Positions 1 through 8,548 of a stretch of 21,630 nt of DNA are shown here, piece by piece. The DNA comes from DASRZM01 sp035686365 (GTDB taxonomy: Bacteria > Pseudomonadota > Gammaproteobacteria > Xanthomonadales > Xanthomonadaceae). The notes under the pieces were generated by a model that worked only from the letters and a program-made list of their open reading frames with translations, ran no database searches and was not told the origin of the DNA. Numbering within the stretch: position 1 is the first letter of the stretch; every line of letters begins with the position of its first letter. Location: contig DASRZM010000091.1 in assembly GCA_035686365.1 (NCBI GenBank), positions 1 to 21,630 on the forward strand, written 5' to 3'. A program made the translations under genes and the position numbers.

Positions 1-1157
1 CCATGGTCATGGCCCATGTCGGCCATGGTCAGCAACGGCCGCGGATCCAGCGCCGGCACCGGCGCGCGCAGGCCCTCGTGCACCGCCAGCGTGGCGACGG
101 CGGCGCCGGTGCGGCCGATGTCCTGGGCGAAGATCGTGAAAGCGTCCTGCCCGCGCGGCTCCACGATCACGTCGAAGGTCTCGGCCACGGCGATTCGGAA
201 TTCGTCGACGCCGACCGGATGCACCGGCTGGCCGTCGGCCTCCACCACCCGCATGCGCAGCCCCGGGATGCGCACGTCGAAATGCGTCATCGCCGAGCCG
301 TTGATGAAACGCAGCCGGACCCGCTCGCCGGGCCGGAACAGGCCGGTCCAGTTGCCGGCCGGGGTGTGGCCGTTGACCAGGTAGGTGTAGGTGTGGGCGT
401 TGACGTCGGAGATGTCCGTGGGCGTCATGCGCATCATCGCGGTCCACATGTGCCGGTCACGGAGCGTGGCCTGCAACCCGTCGCTGCGCACATCGCGTAC
501 GAAATCGCCGAGCGTGCGCTTGTACAGGTTGTCGTGGTCGGACATCTTCTTGAGCCGCGCGAACAGGTCGGCCGGCTCCAGGTCGGTCCAGTCCGACAGC
601 AGCACCACGTAGTCGCGGTGGCAGCCGTAGCGGTCGGGCCCGCGCGGTTCCACGATGATCGGGCCGTACAGGCCGGCCTGCTCCTGCATCATCGAGTGGC
701 TGTGGTACCAGTAGGTGCCCGACTGCCTGAGCACGAAGCGGTACAGGTAGCTCTCGCCCGGAGCGATGCCGTCGAAGCTCATGCCCGGCACGCCGTCCAT
801 GTTCGCCGGTAGCAGGATGCCGTGCCAGTGGATCGAGGTATCGGCGTCGGCCAGCTGGTTGGACACCCGCAGCGTCACCGTGTCGCCTTCGCGCCAGCGC
901 AGCAGCGGCGCCGGCAGCGAGCCGTTGACGGTGATCGCCGGGCGCGTGGCGCCGGTGAAGTTCACCGGCGAGCGGCCGATCCGCAGGTCGAAGTCGGTGC
1001 CCGAAAGTTCGGGCAGACCGGCGCGCCCGGATGCGCGCCCGGCCCGGTCCGGCAGTCCGAGGCCGGCGACGACGCCGCCGGCGAGCAGGCCCTGCACGAA
1101 GCGGCGGCGATCGGGCACGAAGGCTCCCGGGCGCGGCGGACGGTCGCGATGGTTCAT
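1..1157 (-). CDS. copA: CopA-type multicopper oxidase, C-terminus cut by window edge
   Basis: Periplasmic multicopper oxidase of the copper-resistance CopA family, thought to oxidise Cu(I) to less toxic Cu(II). The frame stays open from ATG at 1157 to the window edge, giving about 385 residues. It starts with a Tat-type signal, DRRRFVQGLLAGG, at about residues 16-28. The first cupredoxin domain carries two of the four copper-binding His motifs: IHWHG, then YWYHSH followed by GLYGPIIVEP. The other two motifs lie in the missing C-terminal part. The last visible residues, MADMGHDH, look like the start of the Met/His-rich copper-binding segment found in CopA. An AGGAA sequence lies about 13 bases upstream of the start. 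It follows the Cu+ ATPase gene by 97 bases on the same strand, so the two are probably co-transcribed. Other frames here are open only because of GC bias. The family call is firm; copA rather than another laccase-like name is likely. Confidence 0.93.
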   Translation of the reverse strand, partial: MNHRDRPPRPGAFVPDRRRFVQGLLAGGVVAGLGLPDRAGRASGRAGLPELSGTDFDLRIGRSPVNFTGATRPAITVNGSLPAPLLRWREGDTVTLRVSNQLADADTSIHWHGILLPANMDGVPGMSFDGIAPGESYLYRFVLRQSGTYWYHSHSMMQEQAGLYGPIIVEPRGPDRYGCHRDYVVLLSDWTDLEPADLFARLKKMSDHDNLYKRTLGDFVRDVRSDGLQATLRDRHMWTAMMRMTPTDISDVNAHTYTYLVNGHTPAGNWTGLFRPGERVRLRFINGSAMTHFDVRIPGLRMRVVEADGQPVHPVGVDEFRIAVAETFDVIVEPRGQDAFTIFAQDIGRTGAAVATLAVHEGLRAPVPALDPRPLLTMADMGHDH

Positions 1158-1255
1158 GCTGAGGCGGTTCCTGCAGTGAATACGCCGCCAGCCCGGGGCC
1201 GGACCGGCGGTCTCGCGTTTCTCGCTGAAAAGGGTGCCACGGATCGTGCCGCGGC

Positions 1256-3583
<2,328 letters not shown>

Positions 3584-3658
3584 GCCCGTGGCCCCGGTCC
3601 GGCGTGGGCGTGCGGATCCGGTCGGACGCTGCCGGTGTTCATGGCGGCAGCGTAACCG

Positions 3659-3718
3659 CAAGACCCCGTGCCGGGGCAGACCCTCCTCCGGGGGGCTTGC
3701 CCAGCGCCCGGGGTCTTG
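3659..3718. repeat. Inverted repeat between the divergent copper and iron operons
   Basis: Perfect 10-base inverted repeat: CAAGACCCCG at 3659-3668 and CGGGGTCTTG at 3709-3718, with a 40-base interior. The left arm also takes part in a small hairpin, CCCCG-TGC-CGGGG (3664-3676). The repeat fills most of the gap between the ATPase start (3583) and feoA (3752) and ends at the Fur-box-like site. It could be a pair of operator half-sites or an mRNA structure upstream of the ATPase gene. There is no T-run typical of a terminator. The symmetry is seen directly; the function is unknown. Confidence 0.6.
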
Positions 3719-3745
3719 TTAATGAGAATGGTTTGCAATTAGACT
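3716..3745 (+). promoter_or_regulatory. Fur-box-like operator and putative promoter of feoAB
   Basis: GTTAAT-GAGAAT (3718-3729) followed by GGTTTGCAATT reads as a Fur box: the left half AATGAGAAT (3721-3729) is a consensus half-site, and the right half (3731-3739) is degenerate, matching at five of nine positions. An A/T-rich stretch like this is rare in this GC-rich window, and its place just before feoA fits Fur repression of ferrous-iron uptake. A possible promoter is TTGTTA (3716-3721) with TAGACT (3740-3745), spacer 18, which would start transcription almost at the feoA ATG. The Fur call rests on half-site similarity and context; the -35/-10 assignment is tentative. Confidence 0.65.
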
Positions 3746-3751
3746 GCGCCC

Positions 3752-4066
3752 ATGATGCTGCTCGATTCCCAGCCGGTGCTGCTCGAGGGCGCCGATTCGC
3801 GCGCCCTCGAACGCCTGCCGGCGGCCAGCGTTGCCGATCTGCGCCGTGGCCAGGCCGCCACCGTGGTCGGCGTGGTCGCGCGGGGCGCGGGCGATGCGAT
3901 CGCGCGGCGCCTGGGCGAGCTGGGTTTCGTCGCCGGCGAGCCGGTCTCGGTGCTGGCCACCGCGCCGGTGGGCCGCGATCCGCTGGTCGTGCAGGTGGGC
4001 TTCACGCGCTTCGCGCTGCGCCGCGCCGAGGCCGAACGCATTCGCGTGGTCGCCTCCGGCGGCTGA
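3752..4066 (+). CDS. feoA: FeoA ferrous iron transport protein A
   Basis: Small cytoplasmic SH3-like protein (104 aa) that works with FeoB in Fe2+ uptake. The core is typical of FeoA: a start near LADLRRGQ (here VADLRRGQAATVVGV, about 27-41), then ARRLGELGFVAGEPVSVL and a C-terminal strand region, FALRRAEAERIRV. The 25 or so residues before the core are longer than in many FeoA proteins. Two successive ATGs (3752, 3755) are possible starts and neither has a clear Shine-Dalgarno. If the proposed -10 at 3740-3745 is real, the mRNA would be nearly leaderless. feoB begins 7 bases after the stop, so the genes form an operon, probably Fur-regulated. Confidence 0.92.
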   Translation: MMLLDSQPVLLEGADSRALERLPAASVADLRRGQAATVVGVVARGAGDAIARRLGELGFVAGEPVSVLATAPVGRDPLVVQVGFTRFALRRAEAERIRVVASGG

Positions 4067-4073
4067 TCGGGCC

Positions 4074-5927
4074 ATGAGCGCAGCCGCCACCCCCCCGGCA
4101 CCGCTGCTGCTGGCGCTGGTGGGCAGCCCCAACTGCGGCAAGACCGCGCTGTTCAACCTGCTCACCGGGGCGCGCCACAAGGTCGCCAACTACGCCGGCG
4201 TCACCGTCGAACGCAAGCTCGGCCACTTCGTCTCGCCGCAGGGCCACGCGCTGGACGTGCTCGACCTGCCCGGCGCCTACAGCCTGGTCGCGACCAGTCC
4301 CGACGAGGCGATCACGCGCGCGGTGTGTACCGGGTCGCTCACCGGTGAGCAGACACCGGACCTGCTGGTGGCGGTGGTCGATGCGACCAACCTGCGCCTG
4401 CACCTGCGCCTGGTGCTGGAGTTGCGCGCGCTGGGGCGGCCGGTGGTGGTGGCGCTGAACATGATCGACATGGCGCAGGCGCGCGGGATACGGATCGACC
4501 GCGAGCGGCTGGAGGCCGAGCTGGGCATGCCGGTAATCCAGACCGTGGGCGTGCGCCGGGGCGGCGCCGACACGCTGCTGGCGCGGCTGGACGAGGGACG
4601 TGCCGTGCCGCCGCCGGCGCGCGGCGCGCCGGTGGACGTGCATGCCGAGGTCAACCGCATCCTCGATGCCGCGGTGACGATGCCGCGGCGTACCGCCGAG
4701 ATCGACGAGCGCATCGACCGGGTGGTGCTGCACCCGGTGGTGGGACCGGTGTTGCTCGCGGCGCTGCTGTTCCTGATGTTCCAGGCGGTATTCGCGTGGG
4801 CCGAGCCGCTGATGGGCGGCATCGAGATGCTGTTCGCCGCGATCGGCGAGGCCATGGTTTCGATCCTGCCCGAGGGCGTGATGCGCAGCCTGCTGGTGGA
4901 GGGCATCATCGCCGGCGTCGGCGGCGTGCTGGTGTTCCTGCCGCAGATCCTGATCCTGTTCCTGTTCATCCTGGCGCTGGAGGAGAGCGGCTACCTGCCG
5001 CGAGCGGCATTCCTGCTCGACCGCACCATGGTCGGCGCCGGCCTGTCCGGGCGCTCGTTCATCCCGCTGCTGTCGAGCTTCGCCTGCGCGATCCCCGGGA
5101 TCATGGCCACGCGCACGATCTCCGATCCCCGCGACCGCCTGGCCACGATCCTGGTGGCGCCGCTGATGACCTGCTCGGCGCGGCTGCCGGTGTACGCGGT
5201 GCTGATCGGCGCCTTCGTGCCGCAGCAGACCGTGGCCGGGCTGTTCAACCTGCAGGGCATCGTGCTGTTCGCGCTGTACCTGGCCGGCATCGTAAGCGCC
5301 ATGGTCGTGGCCTGGGTGATGAAGCGCCGCGACGGCAGCGGCGGGGAGCGCGCATTGCTGCTGGAGCTGCCGTCCTACCGGCTGCCCAGCCCGCGCAGCC
5401 TGCTGATCGGGCTGTGGGAGCGCGGCCGCATCTTCGTGCGGCGCGTGGGCACCATCATCCTGAGCATGACCATTCTGCTGTGGGCCCTGGCCAGCTTTCC
5501 CGGCGCGCCCGAGGGGGCGACCGGCGCCGCGATCGAGTATAGCTTTGCCGGCATGCTCGGGCGCCTGATCGAACCGGTGTTCGCGCCGATTGGATTCACC
5601 TGGCAGATCTGCATCGCGCTGATTCCGGGCATGGCCGCGCGCGAAGTCGCGGTGGCGGCGCTGGCAACCGTCTACGCCATCTCCGGCAGCGACGAGGCCG
5701 CCGCCGAACAGCTGGTGCCGGTGCTGGCCGCGAACTGGTCGCTGGCCACGGCGCTGGCGATGCTGGCCTGGTACGTGTACGCGCCGCAATGCCTGTCGAC
5801 GCTGGCGGTGATCCGGCGCGAGACCAATTCCTGGAAGACCACGGCAATCGCCGCCGGGTACCTGTTCGCGCTGGCCTACGGGGCGGCCTTCGTCACCTAC
5901 CAGCTCGCACGGTGGCTGGGCGCATGA
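4074..5927 (+). CDS. feoB: FeoB ferrous iron transporter
   Basis: Inner-membrane Fe2+ uptake protein with an N-terminal G domain. The ATG at 4074 gives 617 aa, shorter than the roughly 770 aa of enterobacterial FeoB. GTPase motifs are visible: G1 GSPNCGKT (17-24), G2 region YAGVTVERK (40-48), G3 DLPG (64-67), G4 NMID (129-132). Two Gate-type membrane regions follow. The first contains FLPQILILFLFILALEESGY, RAAFLLDRTM, GLSGRSFIPLLSSFACAIPG and IMATRTISDPRDR. The second includes GFTWQICIALIPGMAAREV and a YAPQCLSTLAVIRRETNSWK segment. The frame is also open upstream through feoA, but conserved FeoB sequence begins only after 4074. The stop overlaps the next start (ATGA at 5924), so translation is probably coupled. 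No FeoC-type wHTH gene is present. Confidence 0.97.
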   Translation: MSAAATPPAPLLLALVGSPNCGKTALFNLLTGARHKVANYAGVTVERKLGHFVSPQGHALDVLDLPGAYSLVATSPDEAITRAVCTGSLTGEQTPDLLVAVVDATNLRLHLRLVLELRALGRPVVVALNMIDMAQARGIRIDRERLEAELGMPVIQTVGVRRGGADTLLARLDEGRAVPPPARGAPVDVHAEVNRILDAAVTMPRRTAEIDERIDRVVLHPVVGPVLLAALLFLMFQAVFAWAEPLMGGIEMLFAAIGEAMVSILPEGVMRSLLVEGIIAGVGGVLVFLPQILILFLFILALEESGYLPRAAFLLDRTMVGAGLSGRSFIPLLSSFACAIPGIMATRTISDPRDRLATILVAPLMTCSARLPVYAVLIGAFVPQQTVAGLFNLQGIVLFALYLAGIVSAMVVAWVMKRRDGSGGERALLLELPSYRLPSPRSLLIGLWERGRIFVRRVGTIILSMTILLWALASFPGAPEGATGAAIEYSFAGMLGRLIEPVFAPIGFTWQICIALIPGMAAREVAVAALATVYAISGSDEAAAEQLVPVLAANWSLATALAMLAWYVYAPQCLSTLAVIRRETNSWKTTAIAAGYLFALAYGAAFVTYQLARWLGA

Positions 5928-6133
5928 GCATCGAGGCCTACGCTGTGCTCGAGTGGCTGGTCGTGGCGGCCATCGTCGGCGCCGCCGCGGGCTTCGCGCT
6001 GCGCCGCTGGTGGCCGCGCCGGCACACCGGCCCCGACGCGGAAACCGGGGCCTGCGGCAGCACCGCCGGCGCCGCCTGCACGGCGTGCAACGGCTGCGAG
6101 CTGGCGCAGCGGCACAGCGCAGCGGTGCGGTGA
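5924..6133 (+). CDS. Small Cys-rich single-pass membrane protein associated with FeoB
   Basis: A 69-aa protein starting at the ATG that overlaps the feoB stop by four bases. One membrane segment (about 8-27, LEWLVVAAIVGAAAGFAL) is followed by a basic stretch (RRWWPRRH) and a Cys cluster: GACGS, then AACTACNGCEL (Cys at about 44, 52, 55 and 58). The size, place after feoB and Cys motif fit the small FeoB-associated Cys-rich membrane proteins found in other phyla, and similar short proteins of unknown function follow feoB in xanthomonads. The role is unproven. Metal or redox handling at the FeoB exit is plausible, as is filling in for the missing FeoC. The gene is supported by the ATGA overlap upstream and a GTGA overlap downstream. 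Confidence 0.8.
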   Translation: MSIEAYAVLEWLVVAAIVGAAAGFALRRWWPRRHTGPDAETGACGSTAGAACTACNGCELAQRHSAAVR

Positions 6134-6738
6134 ACCCCGCGGTGGTGCGCATCGATCGCCTGTCCGGCGATGCCGTGCGCGAGCACCTGGACGAGGTCGC
6201 CGCACTGCGCATGGCGGTGTTCCGCGAGTGGCCCTACCTGTACGACGGCGATCGGCAGTACGAGCACGAATACCTGCGCGCCTACGCCGGATCGGCGCGC
6301 AGCGTGTTCGTGCTGGCCGTGGACGGCCAGCGCGTGGTCGGCGCCGCCACCGGCATCCCGCTGTGCGACGACCAGCCGGCGTTTTCGGCGCCGTTCCGCG
6401 CGCGCGGCATCGATCCGGCGCAGGTGTTCTATTTCGGCGAGTCGGTGCTGCTGCCCGAGTACCGCGGTTGTGGCATCGGGCACCGTTTCTTCGACGAGCG
6501 CGAGGCGCACGCATCGGGTTTCGGCGACTACCGCTGGACCGCGTTCTGCGCCGTGGTGCGCGACCTCGGCGACCCGCGCCGGCCGCCCGAGTACCGTCCG
6601 CTGGACGCCTTCTGGCGCCGCCGCGGCTACGCGCCGCAGGAGGACATGACGGTCGAGCTGGACTGGAAGGAGCCCTGGCACGAGGCGCCGGAAACGCACA
6701 CGCTGCGCGTGTGGCTGCGCCAGTGGCCGCGGATGTAG
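6130..6738 (+). CDS. GNAT-family N-acetyltransferase
   Basis: A 202-aa GNAT protein, an acetyl-CoA-dependent transferase of unknown substrate. An aromatic N-terminal region (MAVFREWPYLYDG, about 28-40) leads into the central strands (VFVLAVDGQRVVGAATGIPL). Next come FYFGESVLLPEYRG and the acetyl-CoA pyrophosphate loop RGCGIGHRF, matching the R/Q-x-x-G-x-G/A signature. The C-terminal part has FWRRRGYAPQEDMTVELDWK. The GTG at 6130 overlaps the previous stop (GTGA), which is why I chose it. The next start, ATG 6211, would remove about 27 residues that look like the first helix of the fold. It is the last gene of the feo operon and converges on the PAP2 gene, with only 10 bases between stops and no visible terminator. 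A link to iron uptake is suggested by the overlap only. Confidence 0.88.
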   Translation: MNPAVVRIDRLSGDAVREHLDEVAALRMAVFREWPYLYDGDRQYEHEYLRAYAGSARSVFVLAVDGQRVVGAATGIPLCDDQPAFSAPFRARGIDPAQVFYFGESVLLPEYRGCGIGHRFFDEREAHASGFGDYRWTAFCAVVRDLGDPRRPPEYRPLDAFWRRRGYAPQEDMTVELDWKEPWHEAPETHTLRVWLRQWPRM

Positions 6739-6748
6739 CGCTGGGCGT

Positions 6749-7309
6749 TCAGCCCGGAATGGAGATCGGCAGGCCGGCGGCCAGCAGCAGCGAGATGGCG
6801 CCCAGGACACAGCCCAATCCGGCAGCCGCGAGCACGTCGCTGGGGTAGTGCAAGCCCAGCACCACGCGCGAGGCGCCGACACTGGCCGCGAACGGTACCA
6901 GCAGCGGCCACAGGCCGGGGTAGTGCGCGAGCGCGACGATCGTGAAGGCGACCGCGTGCAGCGTGTGCCCGGACGGAAAGCTGAACTCGTCCAGCGGCCG
7001 CACCAGCGGACGGATGCGGCAGTCGCCGGCGAACGGCCGTGGCCGGCGCGTGTGGCACTTGAGCAGCCGGTACAGCGCCAGTGCGGCGGCGCCCGTGGCG
7101 GCCATGTGCGCGGCCGCGAGCGCGCCGGCGGTGCCGTCGAGCAGCACGACCCCCGCCATCAGCGCGTACCAGAACGCACCGTCGCCGAGGCGACTGGCCA
7201 CCGCGAAACAGCGCAGCACGGATTCGCGGTGGCCCCACCGATTCGCGACCAGGCACAAGTGGCGTTCGCGCTCGATCGCCGCGTGCCACCCGCGGCCCAT
7301 CGCGTTCAT
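6749..7309 (-). CDS. PAP2-family membrane phosphatase
   Basis: Integral membrane phosphatase of the PAP2 (type 2 phosphatidic acid phosphatase) family, 186 aa. All three catalytic signatures are present: KxxxxxxRP as KCHTRRPRP (84-92), PSGH (112-115) and SRxxxxxHxxxD as SRVVLGLHYPSD (147-158). Hydrophobic stretches around 46-82, 119-146 and 160-182 give the expected multi-pass layout. The ATG at 7309 is used because it forms an ATGA overlap with the glycosyltransferase stop; the frame is open further upstream without a better start. Family members hydrolyse phosphatidate, lipid pyrophosphates or undecaprenyl pyrophosphate, and the sequence cannot decide between them. Pairing with a Pho-box-preceded glycosyltransferase makes release of diacylglycerol from phosphatidate-type lipids an attractive inference. 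Confidence 0.92.
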   Translation of the reverse strand: MNAMGRGWHAAIERERHLCLVANRWGHRESVLRCFAVASRLGDGAFWYALMAGVVLLDGTAGALAAAHMAATGAAALALYRLLKCHTRRPRPFAGDCRIRPLVRPLDEFSFPSGHTLHAVAFTIVALAHYPGLWPLLVPFAASVGASRVVLGLHYPSDVLAAAGLGCVLGAISLLLAAGLPISIPG

Positions 7310-8436
7310 GCGGCCCTGCGCTCGCGCGCCAGCGCGCCCAGCAGCTCGCCGAAGCGTCGGCACACCGATGCCGGGTCCAGGCCCGACACCGCCTCGCGGG
7401 CGGCAAGCCCGGCGGCCTTGCGCAGTGAGGCATCGGTGCCCAGGTGCACCGCCGCGGCCACGAAACCGTCCTCGTCATGCAGCGGCAGCGCCGCACCGTG
7501 GCGACCGTCGACCAGGTACTCGCGCGCGGCGCCATAGTCGAAGGCGACGGTCGGCACGCCGCTGGCCATGGCCTCCAGGGTGACGTTGCCGAAGGTCTCG
7601 CTGCGGCTGGGGAACAGGAACAGATCGCCGGAGGCGAAGTGCCGCGACAGATCCTCGCCCCGGCGCACCCCGACAAACAGGAAATCCGGGTTGCGCGCCG
7701 CCAGCCGTGCGCGCTCCGGGCCGTCGCCGACGAACACGAAGCGCGCCGATGGGAGCTGCCTGCGGATCTCGCCGAATGCGCGCACCGCCAGGGCCAGGTT
7801 CTTCTCCTGTGCGACCCGGCCCACGTACAGCGCCGCCAGGTCTTCCTCGCCCAGGCCCCACTCGGCGCGCAGGGCCGGGTCCCGGTGCGCCGGCGAGAAG
7901 CGTCCGGTATCGACCGCCCGCGGCAGCAGCTCGACGCGCCGGAAGCCGCGCCCGTGCAGGAACTGCCGCAGTTCGGCAGTCGGCACCAGGGTGGCGTCGC
8001 CGCCGTTGTGGAAGCGGCGCAGCCAGGCAAAGGCCAACGGCGAAAGGAACGCCGCGCCGTAGCGGGCGACATAGTCGTCGAAGCGGGTGTGGAATCCGGT
8101 TGCCACCGGGATGCCCAGGTTCCGGGCGACCCGCGTCGCCGACCAGCCCAGCGGCCCCTCGGTGGCGACGTAGACCGCATCGGGCCGGTCGGCGCGCCAG
8201 CTGCGGGCGAGCTGACGCCCGGCAGGCAGGCCGAAGCGCAGCCCCGGGTAATGCGGGATCGGCGCGCCGCGCACCAGGACCGTTTCGTCCGGGACCTCTT
8301 CGATCGCGTGCTGGCGCGGACGTACGAGGCGCACGCGATGGCCGAGCCTGCGCAGACCCTGTTCGAAGTCGTGCACGGTCAGCGCGACGCCGTTGACCTC
8401 GGGTGGATAGGTTTCCGTGACGATGGCGAAATGCAC
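7306..8436 (-). CDS. GT4-type glycosyltransferase, candidate lipid glycosyltransferase
   Basis: GT-B fold glycosyltransferase of the GT4/group 1 type, 376 aa. The N-terminal acceptor domain opens with IVTETYPPEVNGVALTV (about 5-21) and contains ATEGPLGW and GFHTRFDDY, motifs shared with the SqdX/MgtA/Agt-like branch that glycosylates diacylglycerol or phosphatidylinositol. The C-terminal donor domain has LYVGRVAQEKN, FVGDGPER and the EX7E pair, Glu280 and Glu288, in SETFGNVTLEAM. Sugar donor and acceptor cannot be read from sequence. I choose GTG 8436 because the protein core starts there and because the upstream ATG at 8508 lies inside the PhoB half-sites, so it should be promoter DNA rather than coding. 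The stop overlaps the PAP2 start (ATGA), giving a coupled two-gene unit. Phosphate-starvation control is inferred from the Pho boxes at 8491-8519. Confidence 0.9.
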   Translation of the reverse strand: MHFAIVTETYPPEVNGVALTVHDFEQGLRRLGHRVRLVRPRQHAIEEVPDETVLVRGAPIPHYPGLRFGLPAGRQLARSWRADRPDAVYVATEGPLGWSATRVARNLGIPVATGFHTRFDDYVARYGAAFLSPLAFAWLRRFHNGGDATLVPTAELRQFLHGRGFRRVELLPRAVDTGRFSPAHRDPALRAEWGLGEEDLAALYVGRVAQEKNLALAVRAFGEIRRQLPSARFVFVGDGPERARLAARNPDFLFVGVRRGEDLSRHFASGDLFLFPSRSETFGNVTLEAMASGVPTVAFDYGAAREYLVDGRHGAALPLHDEDGFVAAAVHLGTDASLRKAAGLAAREAVSGLDPASVCRRFGELLGALARERRAA

Positions 8437-8441
8437 ACACT

Positions 8442-8461
8442 GCCCAGTGGGTCGACTGGGC
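8442..8461 (-). other. Short stem-loop just upstream of the glycosyltransferase start
   Basis: Perfect 7-base inverted repeat GCCCAGT (8442-8448) and ACTGGGC (8455-8461) with a 6-base loop, ending 5 bases before the GTG at 8436. In the transcript it would occupy the place of the ribosome binding site, and no other clear Shine-Dalgarno is seen. It might limit translation or be a chance symmetry. Confidence 0.4.
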
Positions 8462-8490
8462 GCAGTCTCGCGGGCGGTGCTTGCACGTCG

Positions 8491-8519
8491 ATGACATCGC
8501 GATGACATCGCGATGACAG
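8491..8519 (-). promoter_or_regulatory. Triple PhoB half-site (Pho box) upstream of the glycosyltransferase-PAP2 unit
   Basis: Read on the minus strand, three 7-base half-sites sit exactly 11 bases apart: CTGTCAT (8519-8513), ATGTCAT (8508-8502) and ATGTCAT (8497-8491), each separated by CGCG. The Pho-box consensus is CTGTCAT repeated with an 11-base period, so the first half-site is perfect and the other two differ at one position each. The array lies in the gap between ppx (ends 8549) and the glycosyltransferase (start 8436), in the right orientation and 54 bases upstream of the start codon. The only unusual feature is the CGCG spacer, normally A/T-rich. No convincing -10 is seen. Direct sequence evidence is strong; regulation by the PhoB encoded at 13757-14446 is inferred. 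Confidence 0.85.
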
Positions 8520-8548
8520 GGCAGGCGGGCGTTCAGGTCCGCGCCGGT

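Noticed and set aside
3584..3661. N-terminal extension of the copper ATPase from TTG 3661
   Set aside because: The added 26 residues are unlike any domain, and the region carries the candidate promoter and repeat. ATG 3583 directly precedes the YHS domain.
3659..3718. Inverted repeat as an intrinsic terminator
   Set aside because: It sits between divergent starts, has a 40-base interior and no T-run. No upstream gene reads into it.
3643..3720. CueR/MerR-type operator in front of the copper ATPase
   Set aside because: No clear dyad of the ACCTTCC...GGAAGGT kind with a 19-20 base promoter spacer could be found; only GC-rich partial symmetry.
4002..6212. Very long open frame antisense to feoB
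   Set aside because: Low-complexity His/Arg/Gln-rich translation without motifs; the sense strand encodes FeoB with all conserved motifs. It is an effect of high GC at third codon positions.
8437..8508. N-terminal extension of the glycosyltransferase from ATG 8508
   Set aside because: The ATG is part of a PhoB half-site and the extra residues (MSSRCHRRAST...) are not GT-like. The GT fold starts at the GTG at 8436.
8490..8520. 11-base tandem repeat as a slippage microsatellite
   Set aside because: The unit and period fit PhoB half-sites, and the location and orientation fit a promoter; a regulatory reading explains it better.
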